Positions 41,221-52,358 of a DNA stretch of 64,000 nt are shown here, one piece after another; position 1 is the first letter of the stretch, and each line of letters opens with the position of its first letter. The DNA is taken from positions 12,934,385 through 12,998,384 of the forward strand of contig JAQFVV010000020.1 in NCBI GenBank assembly GCA_028023455.1, in the 5' to 3' direction. This stretch comes from Epiperipatus broadwayi (lineage: Eukaryota; Onychophora; Udeonychophora; Euonychophora; Peripatidae). A program made the translations under genes and the position numbers. Under the pieces are notes generated by a model, which worked only from the letters and a program-made list of their open reading frames with translations, had not been told where the DNA came from and searched no databases.

Positions 41221-41299
41221 GAGCTGTTTACATGAAGATATATGATGTTTAGCTTTAGCATATATTTGTCTTTAACTTCATTTTAGAAAACTTTTTTTC

Positions 41300-44200
41300 A
41301 CAGCTAAACAGCTGCATCTTTCTTCTTCATCAGTTAAGTCAGAAATGATTGCTCTCCACAATAGCTTGATTAAGACTTCCTACTGTCCTCTTCAAATGCT
41401 TAAGGCTGACCTCTTTTTACAAGATACTGAGATCTAATAATTTAATCATTTTTGGAACAAACATGTTTTTATCCAATCATGATTCTGTCTCCCCCATAAC
41501 AACATTTACTGCTATCCATTTGGGTTTCTTTTTACAAAAACAATGTTTAGATATTTCCCTCTTTTAAAATTAAGATTGGAAAACAAATCAAAAACAAATT
41601 AAAATCATAGTATTTCAAATTTCTCTTTAATTAGTTTTTTCTCTGCCAAAAAATAATAATAATCAGATTAATTATATGGATTTGATAAATACTGCCTATT
41701 ATAGTAAAGAGAGAAAACGGAAAAAAAAATTTTCTTAATTAAAATAAAAATTTATCAAAAATGTTAAAACTTTTTCTTTTCTTTTTTTTTTTTTTTAAAA
41801 AAAAACAACTTTACAAACATAAAAAAATTACTTATTTTATCTCTATTAAATGTTGAAATTAAAAACTGTTAAATAACCAACAGAAGAGATTTTTTCTCTC
41901 TCAGTAATTATTCAAAAATGAAAATTAAACTGATAATTATAATTAATGAAAAGAGAGCAGAAAAGAAATATTTATCTGATTTTATAATTTTTTCTCTCTT
42001 TTACAAAAATTTATACTACAAATAAAAATATTCATATTATTATTAAAAAAATTAATGTTTGAGAATTGTCATATCATCATCAAGACTTATTATAAGAATA
42101 TAGTAAAATTAAATATTATTTTCCCATTCTAACTTTATTTATGCACAAACTTTTAATATTTATATGACTAGAAATGGCCACTGTACACAATATTACAATA
42201 TATAATCTTAAATATAACATAAATATGTAATAATCCTAATGTTACTTGCCCATATCCTTTACAAAAATTTTCTGATGTTTGAAGTAGCAATGTTTAATGG
42301 GAAAAACAGAACCATGTGTCTAGCAAAAAATTAAATGATTCCTTTTGATCAAACTAAGCCACTGATATCAGAAAAAATTTAAGAGGATGTAAATATGTAT
42401 AACTAGAATGCTGTAGAGCACATGTAACGAAATCTAAACACAATTTAGAGCATTCTTTAATGGTAGTTAATTTTTTAAGATTAATTAATTACTGTAACTT
42501 AAATTCTCCTAAGCATTTTTTTACCTAATGAACTTTTGATATTATCATATCATATTTATGCCATATTAAATAATTTCACTGTGTAAGCAGAATTTATACA
42601 TTATTAGTATTCATATTTCAGTTTCTACTAATTTAATATTGTTAGAGCACCGATTCATAATGCTTTTTGATCATGCAATAAACAACACTTCTTTTTCTTT
42701 TCTTTAAAATTCTTCCTCTTTTTACACATTATTTTGATCATTTTCAGTCTAAAAGCATATGTTATCTCTATCTCATATTCTAAAAATAATACGTATATTT
42801 GGAGATTGTTTTAATCTATTAATAAAACTGTGCATATCATAATCATTTTCTATTGTATTATAAAATATTAAAAGGTTATGAATTCATCAAAGAAGAGCTA
42901 TTAATTTTAAGTATGCCAAATAATGATAAAATTTTATATTACAGAAGATTAATGAACTTATTTATGTTTATCTTCAAAAAGGAAATAATTCTCATATGAA
43001 ATACAAAGATAAAAAAAAAGTTCAAGTGAAAATGATGTATTAATTAATGCTGTGAATAATTAAATATAATAATGATAAGGCCAATATTCACCTATATTTC
43101 GACTTGTTGTTTAATTACAATTTTTATAAACTTTTATGATATTTATGTGTAGTTAAGATTCCAACATGTTTAAATATGAAAAATCACCTGAAGAAGTATC
43201 AAATTTTTAGAGAGTTTATTCAGTTGTTATTTATTATTCTTCAGTGTTTTACATAGAAACTTGGGAGTTGCTAGTCAATGGAAAAGATGAGTAATAACTT
43301 GCAAAAAAGTATTAAGTACTACATTGAAGTTTATAAGAATGCAGAGCAAGGAAGAATAATAAAAAAATAAACATTTTTTTTTCTTGGGTATTCTTTTCTA
43401 AATATAAATGTAAATGCAATATTAGTTATTAAGTTTAGTGTTAAGGTATGTGAATTGAATATGTTGATGTATTCATATGTTTTATATTTTTATTTTTAAA
43501 TTAATGACTTTAAAAATTATACTTAAAAAATTAATGTGGTATGCATGAATGTGGGAAAAGAGAGAATATAAGTAAAGTAATGCTTTAGATTTCTGTTAGA
43601 ATGTTATTTAAATTAATTTATCATATGATTTAAAGTATAAAATAATTAATAAGTAAATTAATGTTATCATAATGAATCAAGAGATGGAGATCATAGTAAT
43701 ATAAAAAATTATCTATAATATTTGAATCTTAAATAGTAATATATAAAAGGGGGGTAAATGTATGAATGATAAGAGTGACCAAAGAATTTTGATCTCAGTT
43801 TAGTGTAATAAAAGTAGACTATTGACGTTTGTCAAATTATACATAGTTTGTTTGGTAATATATAATTGTTAAATTTGTAGAATAACAATTGTTGGGAAGA
43901 TGAAATTGAAATATTAGTCTTGTGGTAAATTGTAATGATTAATGCTAGGAATATACGTTATAGTCACATAATATCATTCCAGGATAGGATGAAACACATT
44001 CCTGAAGAACTGATAGAAATAGCATAATGAGATTGGTCTATGTGACACCCATAATTGTATTTTTGGTACAAAGAGATGAGAGGAATTTCCACAAAATATG
44101 GATATTACTTTTCATAAGAGCTTGGTATAGAAGCCTGGATGTTAAAGTAGTATTATTGAGACAAAAATGACTATTTATCAATATATAATATTCCATTTAA

Positions 44201-45490
44201 AAAAAAGGAGACCACCATTTCCATATTTATAGTGGCTAGTTTATTAAAATCAGTTTCTTATTGACAGAATTGTTTTAAATAGTAAAGGAAGGTATAGAGT
44301 AAGCATTGGATGAAAACTAGTTATATATTTTGAGAAATATTATAATTTCTTTTCTAAATGGTAAAGGACTGTTTTAGACAAACTTGGATGAATAGTAAAC
44401 AAATGTTATGGTATTTAAATAATATTTAAATAATACCATACTAAAAGATAAAATAAAGTTGAGAATAAAAGAGATAAAGAATGAACAGAATGAATGATCA
44501 TCTAGTAGTAATTAAATCTTGATTCAATTAATTATTTCAAAATATTATAAATCTTATATTAAAAAGTAAAACAATATAAATTTTAATTTTAAGTATAATT
44601 ATTGATAGAGTTTGCATGAATATAAAATATGAAAATTTAATAAAATATTGTGTTTTATGTAAGTGATGTAAAAAGAATATTATATTGCATTATTCAATGG
44701 GAAGAGAATAAAAATTGAGACCATATGAAGAACTCATGAACATTACTATTAAATCACAACATGAAAGAAAGTGTATATGTTGAAAATAATACATTTAATA
44801 TTTAAGTAATAGAATATTTGCATAATATGAATGTTAAATTTAAGAGGTGTATATAAGTAAGGTATTTATTTTATCAATGTAAATAATTGTACAGATATTT
44901 TAATAATGTTATATGTGTTATATATCTTTTATAGTTACTTATATTATGTAAAATTTAAGAGTTTGTTATTTATTATTATTGTTGTTCAAATAAACAAATA
45001 TTTTGATATAAATTTTAGACTAATATCTTTACTTCTACTCAGGATTATTTTTTCACAGTCATATCAAAACACATAAATCATATGGAGTATTGTAAAAAAG
45101 GACTTGTTAAATTAATTATTTATTAAAATAAATTGTAATTATCTGAAGTCATATTTAAGAGCATCATATTTTAACTGAAAATGATAATATCCTTGAAGTC
45201 ACATTATTCTTATTTTAAAATTAATTAGAATGCATTCTTCGAATAAATTTAAAATAGTATATGAGTTTACAAGAGATTGTTATTGGAATATCTTATCAGG
45301 TTTACATTTTATGTTAAGATAAAATTTAAAGGAGTATATGTAAATTAAGTTAATTCATTGAAATGACAAAAAGGGGGAAGGCTGTTATAACTGTCTTGTA
45401 CAGTGTTTGATGATAGTAAAAGTATAGTTTGGTTTTATAATTAATATTTGTGTAATGAAAATATGGGATATTCAAGTTTAATTAAATCAT
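41300..45490. other. AT-rich non-coding stretch
   Basis: No gene recognised. Runs of A and T are frequent (for example 41780-41808). The only structure noted is the palindrome at 44407-44440. Confidence 0.45.
44407..44440. repeat. 34-bp AT palindrome
   Basis: TATGGTATT at 44407 and AATACCATA ending at 44440 form the arms of an inverted repeat with a symmetric TTTAAATAATATTTAAAT-type interior. It could form a cruciform. Confidence 0.8.
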
Positions 45491-45502
45491 ACATTGGAAA
45501 AT

Positions 45503-45600
45503 AAGGTAGTAAATAATAAATGTTCATTTTTTAGATTGTGATTATTAAAAAATGTAATAAATAATAAATGTTAAGTTTTTATATTGTGATTATTAAAAAT
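45503..45600. repeat. Tandem duplication, period ~47 bp
   Basis: TAAATAATAAATGTT followed by TAGATTGTGATTATTAAAAA occurs twice in a row, the second copy reading TATATTGTGATTATTAAAAA. Confidence 0.8.
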
Positions 45601-46030
45601 AGGTTAATTTTAAGATGATTTAATTTATGGTTGTAATGTTAGATAAGGTTATTATTAGGATGATTGGATCTTAGTAAAATCCCTCCTATTATCCAATTAT
45701 CTTATAGTGAGTAATTGTCATTTTATTATAAGAGAATAATTGTTGTCTTTGAGATATCCATAAGGTAACAATATTTATTATAAAGTATTTTACAATAAAT
45801 TTGATTTCATTATTTTGTATGTAATTTATTAGATAAGTAAAGGGAAAAGTAATCATTATTTCCAAGGAAAAATTATATTAGTCATTGTCTGTTGTGGAGA
45901 TTTTCCTAAGGAATATACCAGAATAATGATTGGAAGATTTCTATGATAGCTATGCCATTGGGGAGTATATTATATATGCTTATTTAATGTTGAAACTGCT
46001 ATATTGTAACCATTTCTTAAGTCTACCTTA
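45580..46030 (-). repeat. Dispersed repeat family R2, copy 2 (inverted)
   Basis: Reverse-complement partner of 29940-30480. The best-conserved strings here are TGGATCTTAGTAAAATCCCTC, GATATCCATAAGG, GTCATTGTCTGTTGTGGAGATTTTCC and GCCATTGGGGAGTATAT. The two copies lie 15.5 kb apart in opposite orientation. Confidence 0.75.
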
Positions 46031-46150
46031 TATGTTATATAATTTATTTTGTTAGTTAGTATTAAGTCTCATAAAGTAGTGTTTTTTATATATTTTACAT
46101 TTTAATATCTGAGCTAAGCTAAGAGTAGGATCGATTTGTACTGTTCAGAT

Positions 46151-46236
46151 GTGGTGATTTAGTGTGGATAGTTTACAATATATATATAAACACCCAAATT
46201 TGCTCTCAATAATTTTTTTATCTGAGTTCGAGCCCT
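46151..46236 (+). repeat. Possible tRNA-derived SINE relic
   Basis: GTGGTGATTTAGTGTGGATAG (46151-46171) resembles the D-arm/A-box of a tRNA, and GAGTTCGAGCCC (46224-46235) is an excellent B box. A (TA)n tract sits between them, so spacing is longer than in a tRNA gene. A GC-richer stretch (GGGCGCCAGCTAACACAG) follows at 46289. Not a functional tRNA gene because no acceptor stem pairs. Confidence 0.4.
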
Positions 46237-46329
46237 CACATTTTTGCATTTGACTCTCTACTGGTTAGCAAAATTTCTTTTTATAAGGGCGCCAGCTAAC
46301 ACAGAGTGATCAATGATTTAGAAATTATT

Positions 46330-49300
46330 TACACATTTTTCATATATATATATAAATGTTATCAATAAATTTTAATTCATTTTTATAAAATTATGAGTAT
46401 ATAATATCTTTAAATAGATTAATATACATATAATAATTTAAATTATTTATAACATTTAAATGTAATAAAATCAATATATAACATATCATCAAAATTATTA
46501 ACAACAAAAAAAATTCTTACCTTCAATAGTAAAATTTAGTAGCTGATCAAAAAGTGATACTTGAATTCTATAAAATATAATTAAAAAAAAAAACTGTCTT
46601 TAAACAATATATGTATACATAAAATAACTAAATATATAAATCATGGTAAGACTTAGTTTAAAAGAGTAAATAATAAATTGCATAAGCACTTTCATTTACT
46701 GTTACATAATTCTTTTTGACTGCTTTTTCATACTGTATCATACATAAATTAAAACAATTAAAAAAATTTATTGAAATACTTCTGCAATTTATCTATTATT
46801 TAATTTTTTAAAATAAAAGTTATTATTTATATATTTAGTTATTATATATATTTTGTGGTTTATATTAATTTTACATCTACATATGTATAGAATGTGCGCG
46901 TATAATATTTTCTACAAGATGACAGTTTGAAGGATTAGTTTTATCATAATTATTGGTAATTTTTCATTTCTATCCATTTTCTTACAAAAAGAATAATTTC
47001 AAGAATGAATAAAAAGATATATAGAATAAACAAAAATGTATAAAAGCATATTTAAACTACTATATAAAAAAAAGAAATATAAAATATTGTGACATTACTT
47101 GATTAGAAGCCTAATTATTATTGTTTTTTTAAGAGCAAACAAAATTATAATAATATTGAATGGTTAGTTTGCACAGAAGATATTGAGATATTTGAGCCCC
47201 AGAAATGATTGTTTGAGCAAAATTCCAATCAAAATTATTACATCTATCACTTTATACCTGTGTTAAATTGCATATGGCTAGAAGTCTGTAAGCAAAAATA
47301 ATGTCACCCAGAATTGCCATTATATGACCCTAGTGATCTAAATAATTATGCAGTATTGTCTATATAAGATGTCAGTTCTCATTATATCATACAGTACAAA
47401 ATAATGTAATATAGTTGTTCTTAAAATCTGCTTTTTTAGTGCATATGTATATATAAATTTCCAAAAAATATTTTTTCAGATAAACTAAATCTCTCATATC
47501 AGTATTACATTTGCAAAATCAGACGAAATGTAATAGATAGACTATTTTTATTTAGTAATATCCAGGGTAGATGACATATCAATGGTAATTAGCTTTTAAA
47601 ATGAAATACACTACAATGCAAAATTTTACACTGTAATTTTTTTTATATTGCATAAATTATCTTGAAATCGTTGAACTGACAATAAGTCTATATTTTTTCT
47701 TGAACTTCAAGACCTAGACTGATGTCATTAATATGAACAAAAAATTAAAATATAGAAGATCACGATCACACACGTTTGTTATAAGTTACTAAAGACTAAA
47801 TAAACAGCATAAAACATTGTTTATCAAGACAAATAAAGTCTGGGAGCAAGATATTTTCTTTAATATTTGCATTCAACACAAAAAATATTTCTCACAGCAC
47901 ATATGTACTTAAAAATAAATAAATTTTATTAAATTGATTATATGGAAACTTTTAAATTCCTTTTTATCAATCTTATATATATAATTCAAATGTACATATT
48001 ACTAAAGTAAAAATAACATAAACTAATTACTCAAAGTTTTAACAAACCAATGAATCAAATTAAGCTGTAAGTGTATGCTACAATTCTTTGTTTCTTTAAC
48101 TGCAATATATTGAAACCAGGAAAAAAAGAAGGATAAGACCGATTTAGTCAACTGTGTCAATAAGGTGAAAAAAATGCTAACCCTAACGTAACTTGCACTT
48201 TGCAATATATACAAATTTTCTGTATTTCTACCTAAGCTATAACTATTCTATACTTTATTACTAGATTTACATTTAATAAAATAATAAATAAATTTTTCAG
48301 AATTATTCAATAATATGCGTATTCTTAGTCTTATTATATTTCAATACAAAATATCTTTGCAAATATATGATTTCTTACTATAAGAACTAATCAAAAGTAA
48401 ATCTGTTTTCAAACTAGGGCTAGCAATTTTAAATATAAAATTGATTAATGATTTATCTCAGTTATATAAAATAAGAAAATAAATGCATGAAGTATGCATT
48501 TTACAATATAACAATGTAAAATGAATTTTATGTAAATCATCTTACCCACTACTTTTATATTTCAGATGGCATCAATAGAATAAAGGTGAATTTAATGCAA
48601 ATAGATTTTATGTATATGCTAATATCTCATTTACGATCTTTATATTGTAAATATGTAGTGAATATTTAATAATGACAAAGGAGAAGTTTTAAAAATTAAC
48701 AATTACATTATTACACAATCCAAAATAAATGATAAAAACGAATAATAACAATAAGAAAATTATATAAAAATGTCTAATAAATAATAGTTGTCTCCTAAAT
48801 CTAATTTGAACTTGGGATACAAAAAGTATATTATCAGATAGTGTTGCAAGACCCTAAGATTAAGTAGAAATAGGTTGTTTATTATTTAAAAAAAAAATCC
48901 TCAATTCAAATACTGGAGAATAATAATTGATACATGCTCCATGTGGTTCTTAGTTAGTTTATTTCACTAACTAATCAATTATTAATCAATCTCATTTAAT
49001 AATGTATGGAGAAGTTTTCACTCTTTTAAGAGAAGCAAGTGAAATCATTGCTTAGCATACCTATATAATATTTATCACATTGGCTTATTTATTTCACCTC
49101 AAGATCCTTTATTGGATTCATTTTCAGGCTTAAACATTAAGAGTGATACTCCACTAACAAAATATAAAACTAGAACATTAGGATGCCTTTTTACGCACTA
49201 TAAAACATTCAAAATATTAATACTAACATATAAGAGTGTAAGATATTCCTTACAGATCTACTTATCTAAATAAGAGTGATAAACTCCACTTAACTTTGAG

Positions 49301-50515
49301 GTTGACACTTAAGAACCCACAAATCACATTATAAAATAGCAGTTTTATATAAATTTATTGGTTACTTAAACCTAAGGTAAATCACATTTAATCACATTCA
49401 ATATTATTAATAATATAATATTAAATAAAAATATTACCTGTACCTTAGAATAGTAATATCTGAGAAATCTTTATTACATTAATAATAATAACAATATTAA
49501 CAAACTAAGAAAGAAATGTAATTACAAGAAAGTGCATTAAATAATCCTCCAACAGTTATGCTGATTTAAAATTGATTCCAATGAAATATTGATACTTAAA
49601 AAATATTCCAAAGTTTTTGGAAATTTCCAAACACTTTCAAAATAACAAAATCAAACATAGTGTAAAGCACAATTGATTTCATTTTGTAATGGAATCCTTT
49701 CTGGAGCACAATATCAAGATTAATAATTTCATTTAGCATAATTGTTAATCCAAAGTATACTATTTTAACACTATAATCAATTTTAAGGTTGCTTATAATT
49801 TCGACATTTATCATATTTAATAATCTATAATTCAGGAGTGGTATTTAAATATTTAGTTTTCACAATCCATTATCCACTTAATGACATTTAAATATTTAGC
49901 ATTGATAATCTGCAATTGCATTTCTTTAAGTACTAAATACAAATTCATAGTTTGTTACGCATAGCAGTTTAATTCATTTGAACAGATGTTATAATTTTAT
50001 CCAAAGAATTAACATTTATTACTCATTTAATTTGACATATATAATTAATCTATTCATTTATAAATCTTTAATCCATGTTGTTAATAGTTCTGATTGTATA
50101 TCTGATCAAGGAAAGAGTATTATTCATAACAAAGTGATTCTCATTAATTTTTGAATCAAATTTCTGCATTTCTCCAAGCTACATACAAGTTTGGAGTTTA
50201 TTGAAGCATATTTGAGTTGAAAATTTTTTAAAAATTTTCCTTCCATAATTAAAGGCAAGATACATTCCCAATATTGAGACATAGATGCACATATTCTTGA
50301 AGTAAAAACAAATATTTTACAATATTTTGAAAAAAAAAACACTAGCAATTTATTTGAAGTTAATAAATATAATTTTCCAATTATATCGGCTATTTACTAT
50401 TACTTCCAATTAAGAAAGTCCAGCAATTTATTGTTGAAATAGTAAGACATTTGTTTTTCAATTATGAATTTAGTATTTCCATTAATCTCTCCCTACATAT
50501 AATCAGCAATTTTAC
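46330..50515. other. AT-rich non-coding stretch
   Basis: No gene recognised. Open frames of 63-74 codons (48023-48214, 49596-49814, 50124-50348, all minus) have junk composition. Confidence 0.45.
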
Positions 50516-50533
50516 AATTGATGGCGGTAGGTA

Positions 50534-50545
50534 CCCCCCCCCCCC
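50534..50545. repeat. Poly-C tract (12 C)
   Basis: Twelve consecutive C in a region otherwise almost free of G/C runs. It is a simple homopolymer, likely polymorphic or assembly-sensitive. Confidence 0.9.
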
Positions 50546-50925
50546 TTTAAATGAAAAATAATTTTCATTCTTTCATTCACCTTAACAACAGAAGAAAAAA
50601 ACAACAAATAATAGCATGAACAGATAAAACCAAGAGCATTTTTATAGTTAATGCTTTCTGAAACGTGCCCCAATTAATATAAATCAAACTAATAAAAAAG
50701 ACTTTTTAAAAAAAAAAAAAAAAAATTAATAAACTTGAATACTTCGTTAAGTAATATATATAATTAACTATTACAGATTCACATTGCATTCTGCCCATTC
50801 CTCTTCTGCGTATTTAAATAGAAAATGTCTTGGACATGAGGGGTTAGAGTCACTTAAAGTCAACATGGGCATGGCAATAGTATTGGCATCAATAAAAGAT
50901 TTGGGGTTCCATTATCAGATTTTCA

Positions 50926-51215
50926 ATGGTATGGATGGCTGAAGAGTGGAGTAGATTGAAGACTAGTTTTAAGATTCGCTATCTTAATATAAACCAAGCA
51001 GTGATTATATATATATATATGGAAGATGGTCATCTGGATGACCAATGAATGAGTGCTGGTTCAGCATGAAATAGTATATTGGAGATCATTTATCTTTGTC
51101 ACGTGTGTGGTCAGGTGCATTGGTTGTATGAGATAGTGCAAATATCTGAGGGCAAATTGCTGAGGGAAGTTTGAAAGTCTATGTTCAAATCCCTTATAAG
51201 TTATAATTAAATATA
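50926..51215 (+). repeat. Ribozyme-bearing repeat family 2, copy B
   Basis: Homologous to 28890-29197 over its whole length: the 5' part at 50926-51000, a (TA)n tract at 51006-51020, the ribozyme region at 51037-51090, then TTTATCTTTGTCACG, GTGTGGTCAGGTGCAT, an A-box-like TTGGTTGTATGAGA (51119-51132) and B box GTTCAAATCC (51183-51192). It has about 25 extra bases between the A-box-like and B-box regions compared with copy A. Confidence 0.78.
51037..51090 (+). ncRNA. Hammerhead ribozyme relic, family 2 copy B (CTGATGA mutated)
   Basis: Stem II is intact: TGCT/AGCA closing loop GGTTC (51054-51066). GAAA is intact at 51068-51071. A two-base-pair stem III (AT with AT, loop AGT) leads to the cleavage triplet ATA ending at 51078. 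Stem I is CCAA (51042-51045) with TTGG (51079-51082), then GATGA (51037-51041) with TCATT (51086-51090) across a three-base bulge. The CTGATGA box reads TGAATGA (51046-51052), so this copy should be inactive. It is complementary in damage to copy A. Confidence 0.72.
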
Positions 51216-51419
51216 CACACATTTTACATCATTAATTATATATAATAATATTTTAAAAAGCAAATTGAAAGCCACCTTTATTAAGGAAAATGTTTTGTTA
51301 ATTTTTATTAATATAAAGTTTGAAGGATTCAAACTCATTTACCATTACATTCTGGTACAATATTATATATTTTCTTTCTTTTTTTTTTTACGATTTTAGA
51401 ATTTATTATATTATTAAAT

Positions 51420-51763
51420 ATCGGATATTATAAACATCACATGATCACCATTTCTTATGCTTGCTTATAACTGTTATAAAAATAGGCAACACTCTCTATA
51501 CGTATTGCCACTCAATGCAGGCCACAAGACAGAAACTAACCTGGGGATATTGGATGAGTAGGCACTAGATGGATATTTTATGCACAAGCCTGGTGGTATC
51601 CATTGATTACTCTGGCTTGCACTGAGTGGCAATACGTATAGAGAGTTTTGCCTGTTTTTATTGGATATTATCTTTTCACATATATGTGGTCATGTGTATC
51701 AGATATATAAGATAGATTGGATAGCTGTGGGTAGTTTGAAAGTCTGTGTTCAAGTCCCTTGTA
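51420..51763 (+). mobile_element. Chimeric insertion: family-1 foldback joined to family-2 3' part
   Basis: Comparison with copy 2 of the Penelope palindrome shows extra sequence here, flanked by the 7-bp direct repeat ATTAAAT (51413-51419 and 51764-51770). It consists of an unrecognised 64-bp head, the foldback at 51484-51653, and from 51661 the family-2 repeat from its predicted ribozyme cleavage site through B box GTTCAAGTCC (51748-51757). It looks like one retroposed chimeric unit. Confidence 0.6.
51484..51653 (+). mobile_element. Foldback derivative of ribozyme family 1
   Basis: A 170-bp unit with 31-bp terminal inverted repeats matching at 30 of 31 positions (51484-51514 and 51623-51653; key strings AGGCAA, CTCTCTATACGTATTGCCAC). 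The interior shares GGCCACAAG, CAGAAACTA, CTGGGGATATTGGAT, GTAGGCACTAGAT, TTTTATGCACAAGCCT and ATCCATTGATTACT with 22731-22832. The right terminal repeat equals the 3' end of family 1 and the left is its inverted copy, which replaced the upstream half of the ribozyme. CTGATGA is lost (CTCAATGCA), so no ribozyme function is expected. Confidence 0.82.
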
Positions 51764-51772
51764 ATTAAATTT
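51661..51772 (+). repeat. Ribozyme-bearing repeat family 2, copy C (5'-truncated at cleavage site)
   Basis: Starts TTGGATATTATCTTTTCACAT, matching family 2 from TTGG, the first bases after the predicted self-cleavage point. It then continues with GTGGTCATGTGTATCAG, a tRNA-like part and B box GTTCAAGTCC, ending in GTAATTAAAT. The ribozyme itself is absent. Confidence 0.7.
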
Positions 51773-51830
51773 TTCAATAATTTTATTTTTATTTTTTATA
51801 TCGGTATTATATGTTTTCATATATATATAT

Positions 51831-51889
51831 GATAACAATCAACCCTTAAACTATCAGCAAACTAGAGAGCTTAAAAGTTGATTGTTATC
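51831..51889. repeat. 59-bp hairpin with perfect 13-bp inverted ends
   Basis: GATAACAATCAAC at the left and GTTGATTGTTATC at the right are perfect inverse complements around a 33-base loop. The homologous position in palindrome copy 2 lacks this segment, so it is an insertion, perhaps a tiny MITE solo hairpin. Confidence 0.8.
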
Positions 51890-52122
51890 ATCTACATTTA
51901 TAAACCTATTGGCTTTATTGTCTTAGTAAATATATATATTTTTAGATACTTCTTTACTTTTTATTAATTTTATAATAAAAAAGAATAAATTTTAAGAAAA
52001 ATATAAAAACATTTAACAATAATATAGCAAATAATACAAATAAAATTTCTAATACAATTAATAAAAAATATATATCTTTTGGGTTAAACCATGTATTATT
52101 TTGAATTTCTTTCAAATGTTTT

Positions 52123-52358
52123 TTTATCAAGAAATTTTATTGTGAGCTCAAAGAATTACATTATAGCAGTAGCAGAGTTATGTTGTTAACAGAAACTATA
52201 AAAAAAGTTACATAACCCAATACCTATGGTCTGGGGGTAAAAAATCAACTGTTCAATCACAAATTGTCCATTATTAGAAGGCTCCATGTAGCATTGTAGA
52301 TGTATATTGGAGCTAATTTTTCATCTCTGTTTATGATGGCCTGAAGTTTTACCAGAAG
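52123..52358. mobile_element. 236-bp insertion with 10-bp direct repeat, class unknown
   Basis: The opposite palindrome arm and copy 2 both lack this segment, which interrupts the left arm. It is bordered by CAAATGTTTT at 52113-52122 and 52359-52368. The sequence is more complex than its surroundings, has no terminal inverted repeats that I can see, and no open frame. Confidence 0.6.

Noticed and set aside
46285-46300. TGGCGCCC on the minus strand as a retroviral tRNA-Lys primer binding site
   Set aside because: Only eight bases match; the next bases diverge and no LTR or gag lies in the expected place.
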